The translations under genes and the position numbers were made by a program. A stretch of 64,000 nucleotides of DNA from Ilyonectria destructans. Its lineage: Eukaryota; Ascomycota; Sordariomycetes; Hypocreales; Nectriaceae. The stretch covers positions 186,001-250,000 of the forward strand of contig JAHEWK010000015.1 in assembly GCA_020740775.1 (NCBI GenBank). The letters run 5' to 3'. Below, one piece after another: positions 57,195 through 64,000 of this stretch (position 1 is the first letter of the stretch; the number at the start of each line of letters is the position of its first letter). The notes below the pieces were generated by a model. The model was not told the origin of the DNA. It ran no database searches and was given only the letters and a program-made list of their open reading frames with translations.

Positions 57195-58666
57195 TCATAC
57201 CCCCCCTTGTCGGCCATCGTCTGAGGTAGGTCGACTACCTGCCAGCTCCGTCATGCTCTCTGTCTCGTACGTCTTATTCGACCGGGACGCTGTCCGGAAC
57301 TGGGCAAGGTTATGTCGGTGGTGGTGGGTGTGATGGGTGTGGTGGGGATTGTCGTTCGTCATGCCTCCGACCAGCTCCGTCACGTCGGGCCGGCGTCCCA
57401 AGCGCAGGTCCGTTGCCAGGTTCTTCACCGCACTCCACGATGTTACCATATAAATGATGGCGTTCCAGAAACCCTGCAGCGGTAGCACGAATGCGCTCAT
57501 GAATTCAAGCGGCACCGACGCCGTTTGAGTGTGGAAGACTGAGTAAACGCGATTCGCGCTTGATGGGATCCAGGTGATGAGGATCGCTGTGAAGAACAGG
57601 ATAGCGCACTTAGTATATGACCAAGCCGCGTTGTTGAGATCACGGTTGCGTCTCCTCGCGGGGTTGGCCGTCGGTGGTCGCTGCGTCACTTGGCTGCTAC
57701 TGTGAGCAGGCTGTTGAACAGGCAGGACAACGTCCCCAATGTCCCCGGAATTCGTGTTGGCTGAAATAGTTATTGAGTAGGCGCCATTCGGGTCCTGCGG
57801 CTCGTTTACGTTAGGCGCTCGCCGGCCTATCGGTTGTAGTTGCAGGCCATTCGTCTGATCCATCACCTCCGTCGTCACAGACACCTCCGTGGTTTTAACC
57901 GTCGTGAGTGCGTCGCCGAGTGATGTCAAGTCCCGATCTGTTGAGCTGAAGTTGCCCAACTCCCTTCGTTTGAGGTAAATGGTGTGACCGGCGCGGATAT
58001 AGACGAAAAAGGTGAGGAAGATGACGACCCTGGCATTGTTAATGTTGGTCTGGAATCCATCCACGCCTTGAACAACTTACCAGATAGGCCCATAAAAGGT
58101 GGCGATGCGCCATATGTCCCACTCGGGGGCAACCCAGCACCACAGTGTGGCATCGCCGTACATTCGCTCTCCCTGGTCGTTCTTGATAAAAATGTAGACG
58201 AAAGCTGGGACGAAGGGGATGCCATAGCAGCCGATGAGGTAGGGGATCTCCATCCTTCGCAGCCGCCGGGCATCAAACTTGAAGTAAAATGTCAAGTACA
58301 CATTGATAGCCATGGTGAGGGTCCAGAAAGCATCCGCCGGCATGAACCTGTATCCTGTTAGAGCTGCCGTAGACGGAACAGTGGGGGTGGTGAGGCGCAC
58401 ATCTGGATTAGAAAGGCCTGGAACTGGCAACCGACCGAATTCGGGGAGTCAATGTATTGTCTTGACATTAAAGTGCCGACGTTGGTCATCATGTTGCCGA
58501 AGGAAGCGTAGAAGACGAGGCGGTTGATGGGTTTGTGGAAGGACTTTGACGAGACGAAGGTCCCAATAACGAAAAGGGAGCCAAGGAGGGAGAATACCGA
58601 ACAGACACGCTCGATGATGCTGAGAGCGTTCAGCTGCGACTGGGTGAGGTGCTCTGCGGACGCCAT
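57195..58666 (-). CDS. Seven-transmembrane GPCR, cAMP-receptor-like (fungal class V)
   Basis: Three exons (58401-58666, 58081-58347, 57195-58029) give 455 aa. Membrane segments: about 20-40, 48-70, 90-112, 122-145, 168-192, 318-336 and 353-375. Segments such as IIERVCSVFSLLGSLFVIGTF, KPINRLVFYASFGNMMTN, DAFWTLTMAINVYLTFYFKF, ATLWCWVAPEWDIWRI and ITWIPSSANRVYS match receptors related to the Dictyostelium cAMP receptors (Neurospora GPR-1 to -3 and Aspergillus GprH type). The third cytoplasmic loop is long (about 195-315) and Ser/Thr/Asn-rich, and the tail has a His-rich run (HHTHHTHHHRH, 407-417). It probably signals through heterotrimeric G proteins in carbon or starvation sensing; the ligand is unknown. 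A 5-kb gene-free region lies upstream. Confidence 0.92.
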
Positions 58667-61600
58667 GGCGCCGGTATTGATAAGGACGGCGGTTCTCTTG
58701 GGCGAGAGCTAGAGATGATGCGGATATCGGGACTCGGGGGAACCGTGAAGTCAAGGAGAGAGCGCGGTCTAGTCTCTCATCGAGATATGGTCATTTCTCG
58801 AAAGACGGTAGGATTCAAGGGGTGAGTCTCCAAAGTGGAATGCCAGACTGGTTGCGTTGGAGGCAGGCGGTTGTTGTAGATGAGTGGCGATATATGATAA
58901 GAGGCAGGCCCGGGTGACAAATGGACGGAAGGGGCGTCGCGATGACGTGCAGAATTGACGGGGTGGCAGAGGCTCCGTTACGTGATAGTTGAATGGCTAA
59001 TGCAAAGGGCCAGAAGAAGCAGTAAGTGACGAATATGGATGGAACAGTGAGTAATGGCGATCAGCCCCAGTCAAGAAAGTGAAGAGTTGCTGGCGATCAA
59101 TGCATGGCAGAGAGACCATGGAGGGGGGACGATGATGGATTGAGAGGGGGGGACCAAGATTCAAGTACACCGTTTTGGTATGGAAGCAGCCACGATGAGT
59201 ACCCAGCACGGGACCGGCACAAGGGCATATAGCCAAGAGGGTAGGGCAAGGAGACAGCGATGAGGCGGGGGAGGATGGGTCGAGCAACGACCCAAACGGG
59301 ACAAGAGACGACGGGACTGTGAACGATAGCAGGGCGTATGTACAGTGTAGTCCGTTTTGGCGCTTTGGGGGGGTGAGTACGAGCAGGATGAGGCCTGGAG
59401 ACTTGGGTGTCTTCTAAGTCGAGCAGGGACCAGGCCTGGGCGGACGGGCGTGCGTCTGAGTGCGAGACTGGGGACTGACGGTGGAGGCCAGGATGGATGA
59501 CGGCTGGACGCGATGGGACGAGACGAGATCAAGGCGTTCCAACGTGGTTGGTTTCGATGATGCTCCAGGGATCTCTACTTGGTGCAAGCTCAGGATAGCG
59601 GCGCCGTGGCGTACGATGGCCCGAGAGACAGGCAGGGGAGGCAGAACTAGACGAAACCACCGAGGCAGACGATAGGCGGATGGATGGATGGATGGATGGA
59701 TGAATGAATGAATGGAAGGAAAAGATGCATAAAAATCAATCCGTGGCGACGAGAAATATCCATTTCTTGTCAAACTGTCGGGCCATCTGCAGCAGATGCC
59801 GGCGGGCCCAACGACCCTACTTGCATGTCTCTTGGGGCATCCTCTGCCACCCCGGGATCCCAGATCAGCAGCACGAGAGCAAGTTTGGGTCTGGGCCTGG
59901 ACCTTGGCCTGCTGACAGAGGGCACAGAGAGATGGGATCTGTGCTGAGCCTTCAACGGGTTGAGATGACATGGGCGGGGGTGATCAGGGCCTGGCCGTTC
60001 AAGCATGTCCCGGAGGCCGCGATGGCAGGGATGGACGGTTGGCGAGGCGAATCATGGCTCGCAGAAAGGGTTGTAGCAGAGGTTGCAGGCATTAGCAACA
60101 GCGTTAGCTAGCAGCGAGGAGGTGGGACCCCGCTCCGGGCCAGCCCAGCTCAGTGTTGGCTCGCGGCTTGGCGGAGGCATGGCAGTAGACCTTTGGTGTT
60201 GCGGGTGTGTTGTAGAAAAGAAAGTGAGAGAGTCACCTAGTGTGGGTGTGTGGGGTTTGGGGAGCCGTGCAGGTTGGTCAGCGCCAACGCCAACATCTCC
60301 ATCATCGCTATTACCGGAAACAGCCCTAGCCTAGCTCCTCGACCTGGGGGACCTGGCCTTTGGGCTGGGGCTTGTCCGGGGATGGCCAAGGGATCCAGGG
60401 CCATCTCACTTTTGGAACCTCCGCTGCCCCCCTGTCGATTAAAACGAGTCTTGCTCTCTTCGCTGTTTCATCAGCAGCCCTCCCGAGCTGGCGTTCGGGC
60501 CTTCGATCCAGAAGCCTACACCTTTTTAGACGGCGTCTCTAGGGGGTAATCGGCCCTGAATATCGCTCGGTTCGTCCTTGCCATCAGAACTCACTGCTAT
60601 CGGAACAATCGGATCGTCGATGATGGCGCTCGGCCTGGGTGCTAGGACATTGCTTGAGCGGGATGGATGCGATCATAAGGCGAGCGTTTTCAACAAATGT
60701 CCGATGAACCCTAGATACGCTCGAAGATTCACCCGAGATACAGAACACAGACGAACGGCGGACACGTGCGCGATGTGATGTCGAGTCCCGTCGACAGCTG
60801 GTGAGTGGTTGCAGTGACTTCAATTTTTAGATGTTAGTGAATTCCTTCTTCTTTAGCCCTTCCGGAACCGCCATCGACGCCCATTTCGACTAACTGATGG
60901 TAATTTCTCCGAAAGACGAACCGGCCGGACCAGTGCAGTCTCTGCACTCGGGATGATACGCCATGACAGTCACTAATAAGAACCGCCGCCGTCTCTCCAC
61001 CGGTGTTCAGCTCTAGCCCAATTTACGGCGCCCGGCCATTCCTCTCCGCTAGAGATATCGAAAACGACCGCCTCCGTCGGGACCCTCTCCCCATTTTTGC
61101 GCTGAGGGTCTTGGCGCGTGGTTTAAGTCTCTGCTCCAACTGCAAAGTAGGTTCCCAGCAGCGGGCATCGTCTGGCTCGCAGGCGGGAAGCTTTGTTGGG
61201 TACCTGACACTTCCCCTTCCTCCCCCTTCCCTCCTCCCCCTTCGCTTGGGTTTGGCTTCTGGCTTGGCCGTTGCTAGATGGCCTTGGCAACCTGGGGGAG
61301 CGGCGAGCACACTGGACGGGTGGAGTGGACTGGGGAGTTGACCCGCTGCGACTGCCACTGAACAGCGGCATATGACGACCGGGGTAAACAACCTGGGACT
61401 AACGGGAAGCGGGGAATAGACAGCGATGCCACTCACTGTTTTACGCAGTGCTAATTAATGCTTAGCGACATGGTCTCTCAGTTGACATGCTACAAGTCCA
61501 GAACAACCAGCCAAGGAGTCAATCCGACGTCTGCTAGAAACGCTCAATCATGTTCCTGCCGACACAGCGGATTAACGTCCAGAGAATGCCTCAAACTCCT

Positions 61601-64000
61601 GCAACACGCGCGTATGTCGGGAGAACCATCTCCACTTTAGCCGTACGAGAGGTAGTAGTAAGGATCAAGGAGGAAGCGCAAGAGTCTCCGAAATTGTTGG
61701 CGGCGGCTGAGCTACGATGCCCACAATAGCTGCAATAGCGCACAACGAAAGGAAACACGATGCGGGACATGTTGGACGCTGTGAGAGTGTCAGGCTGACA
61801 ATCAGACAGCAATTGACGGTGGAGACGCTTCGCGCTTCATAGTTCTCGCCTCCCATCTGCCAAGATCTGACATCCTCCTAACGAGTGCAACTCCCTGTAA
61901 CTCACTTGACTCGCTCCATCTGGTGTCTCTCCGTAAGCAATCGCTTTGTGCGGCCAGCAGACTAGCATGCGGGCGGCGCGGATAGTGACAGTGACATCGA
62001 CCGCGGCAGCGTCAGACTCTACAGAGCCGGACTAGGTCAGGGTAGGTTCGCAATCGCATCCATTGCCTCTAATCTGAGGCACTGTTGGTCCTTTGCTGCG
62101 CTGTGCCACACTCGCAAACCAGGCCCCGATGAAGATTTTCCAGTCCCAGGCTGTTGTCCCTTTTCTTTTTCCCCCATATTAGCTTTCGCTCTGCTCGGAA
62201 CCCAACAGCCGGGCTGTGGAGTCGCTGAGAACCACCCTCGGCCCACCACGGAGATGCGATATGTCATACATAGTACATCCCAATCTGCGCCTCTAGACGC
62301 CCCGATCTCATTTTCGCCTTTAACCCTCCTTCCCTTAGCATACCAGCAGACTGGACCGAGGCTTGCGCCTCCAAATCAATCGCCACGTGAGCCGCGACAA
62401 TCCTTTCCCGGCCGGGAATCCTTCGCCCCAGGGGTGACACGCGCTACATCGCTGTCAACTCGAGCCAACTCGCGTGCGAGCTGCCCAAATCCTCCCGTCG
62501 CCCTACCACCCTCCTTCGCCAACGCCACAAAATCCAACCCTGACCAGCCCTCCGACCGAGCCCCGTGCGGCGTCGAGGCCATTGGACGGGCCTGACATTT
62601 GAATCATTGTGATGGGCGGGATGCAAATCGCCGGCGCTACGTGAATCTTAACCTGTGTGTGAGGTGATATATGCCACGTTTGTGGCTCGCGGCCCTGCGG
62701 ATTCTAGGCGTCGCGAGGAAGACGCATCCCACATCCCCGGAAAATCGACAAGAAACGAACATCATGCCACGCTGACGCAGTGTGACGGCGCAGTCACCCC
62801 GTCCTCGCCTCGTCGGCCTGTTCTAGAGTTGCCGGGCCACAGATCGTCTTGCTCACGGCCTGTTGGTCGTCGTGTCTGGGGGAGTTGGCGCTGCGCCAAT
62901 ACCCATGACGGCTTCACTCCGGGGTTTCCCCGCAATGAGTGGGCAACATTGGGTCCTCCTCAGATCCTCATGGTGATCCAGATAGTAGATCGCAGTCTGG
63001 GCCCGTAACTCGCCCTGCCCCTCTTTCCGCGGGCTGCCTCTTGGCCTCTCACACTCTGCAATCGCACCCTGGAGGCTATGTCATCAAACATCCCCCTACC
63101 AGTGCTTACATCGGACTTACCCAACCCTTCCCCGTATGCAGCAGCCATCATGAAGGAGCTTCATTCTCGAAATGGGCGTTACGTCCGAGTAGTTGGGTTT
63201 CGCATGATCGCCGCGTCTAGACCCTCCACTTCTGCGCCCGCCTTGTGTCCAACCGCCTTAAACCCATGTACGACACCGCGTCAATCCCCGATGCGACATT
63301 CACTCATTGGGCATTGTAAATAGCCCATCTTGCTTGATACGTATTAATGACATTGAAGTAGTTGGAGTCATGACTAGTGTCCAGGGCCCGATGTCACCTG
63401 TCACCAGACTGGGCTGAGGACTAGTCCTTATAGCGTGACCTGCAAGGGACGCCATTGTCGACCGAGACTAGACTGATTGCTGATCTACATCGGCGAAGAT
63501 GAACGCAGCCGTGTATCCGTGGTGTCTCTTAGCATCTCGAGCTCATTGCATCGAGATACTGAATGTCGACGTCCCTCGTGTGCCATCGAATCATCGACAG
63601 GGAGTCGACCTCGAAGCGAACGGTGGTGGGGATAGCAGTCTCTCACTTCAACATGCCAGGGGACCTCAACCCCCGTCTGTCACGGGGTGCGCCCCAGACT
63701 CATCCTAGCTACCCCAGATTGACGAACAGCAGATGCACTGATGATCTTGCTTGCCTGCGTTATCGTTACCGTTCACCTCCGGAGGATCGCTGCGCCAAAA
63801 TCCACGCCAGTGACTCGTCGCGTGATTGCAGATCTCGGCCGAACAGCCTCACAAGCAAGGGCTTGTCGCTCGTCAACCACTTCGATATACGCAAACCATG
63901 CCTGAAGAAGCCCCGAGTCCTCCACCCCTGTTTGGCAGGTCGGCAATGTCGCAGGAACGCTCTTGTTCGCGGCAAGCTAGAACGGGCCACCATCAAACGG
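58667..64000. other. 5.3-kb stretch without a supported gene, upstream of the GPCR
   Basis: The part nearest 58667 should be the GPCR 5' leader and promoter. All frames are short (at most about 185 codons), overlap on both strands and often start with non-ATG codons. Small ATG frames at 63078 (81 codons) and 63499 (69 codons) and a minus-strand frame entering from the window edge (63993-63766) show no family similarity. A tetranucleotide repeat lies at 59678-59715. No tRNA or rRNA recognised. Confidence 0.5.
59678..59715. repeat. GGAT/GAAT tetranucleotide microsatellite
   Basis: Six copies of GGAT followed by three GAAT-type units (GGATGGATGGAT...GAATGAATGAAT). Confidence 0.9.

Noticed and set aside
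63766..63993. Possible 3' end of a minus-strand gene entering from the right edge
   Set aside because: Only about 75 codons visible, no known motif, and no way to see upstream exons.

Overview
The window looks like chromosomal DNA of a filamentous ascomycete (Pezizomycotina, most likely a Sordariomycete). Reasons: single-copy eukaryotic housekeeping genes, short introns (mostly about 45-75 nt, longest supported 200 nt) with GTRNGT donors and CTNAC-like branch sites, intergenic spans of 0.4-5.3 kb, CT-rich tracts before start codons, and fungal-type families (AzgA purine permease, DUF3455 secreted protein, class V cAMP-receptor-like GPCR, fungal caspase-like protein). No rRNA, tRNA, CRISPR array or intact transposon was recognised. 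Seventeen protein genes are supported; exon borders were placed by hand from splice signals, reading frame and family similarity.

Layout. 1-7 kb: 3' end of a zinc-finger protein (+), a family-16 methyltransferase of the Efm7/Nnt1 type (+), and VPS3, a CORVET tethering subunit (-). 7.5-9.8 kb: the Golgi coiled-coil protein CASP/Coy1 (+), divergent from VPS3. 11.9-12.8 kb: a secreted DUF3455 protein (+). 14.7-17.3 kb: a large F-box protein (+). 18.1-20.8 kb: ribosomal protein L17/uL22 (-) and fibrillarin NOP1 (+), divergent from a 641-bp promoter with telomere-like AACCCTAA motifs, a ribosome-biogenesis pair. 21.6-23.3 kb: a microsomal cytochrome P450 (-) with no biosynthetic cluster visible. 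26.2-28.7 kb: a caspase-like (C14) protein ending in a C2-like domain (+). 28.7-33.7 kb: a 5-kb gene-free stretch with short tandem repeats. 33.7-35.6 kb: an FAD/NADPH reductase of the diflavin type lacking the FMN domain (+). 38.7-39.3 kb: a strongly codon-biased nitroreductase (+). 39.7-41.5 kb: mitochondrial phosphatidylserine decarboxylase PSD1 (-). 42.6-44.9 kb: a HERP-like ubiquitin-domain membrane protein (+). 45.8-46.8 kb: the UCH37-type deubiquitinase (+), with a 14-nt exon. 47.4-49.8 kb: a ten-exon AzgA purine permease (-). 52.8-54.6 kb: a methyltransferase-like protein (+). 57.2-58.7 kb: a cAMP-receptor-like GPCR (-). 58.7-64.0 kb: no gene found.

The genes are mostly independent housekeeping and signalling functions. 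Shared themes are membrane traffic (VPS3, COY1), ribosome production (RPL17, NOP1) and protein quality control (HERP-like, UCH37, F-box). The most unusual gene is the caspase plus C2 protein. The FMN-less reductase with a cysteine cluster comes next.
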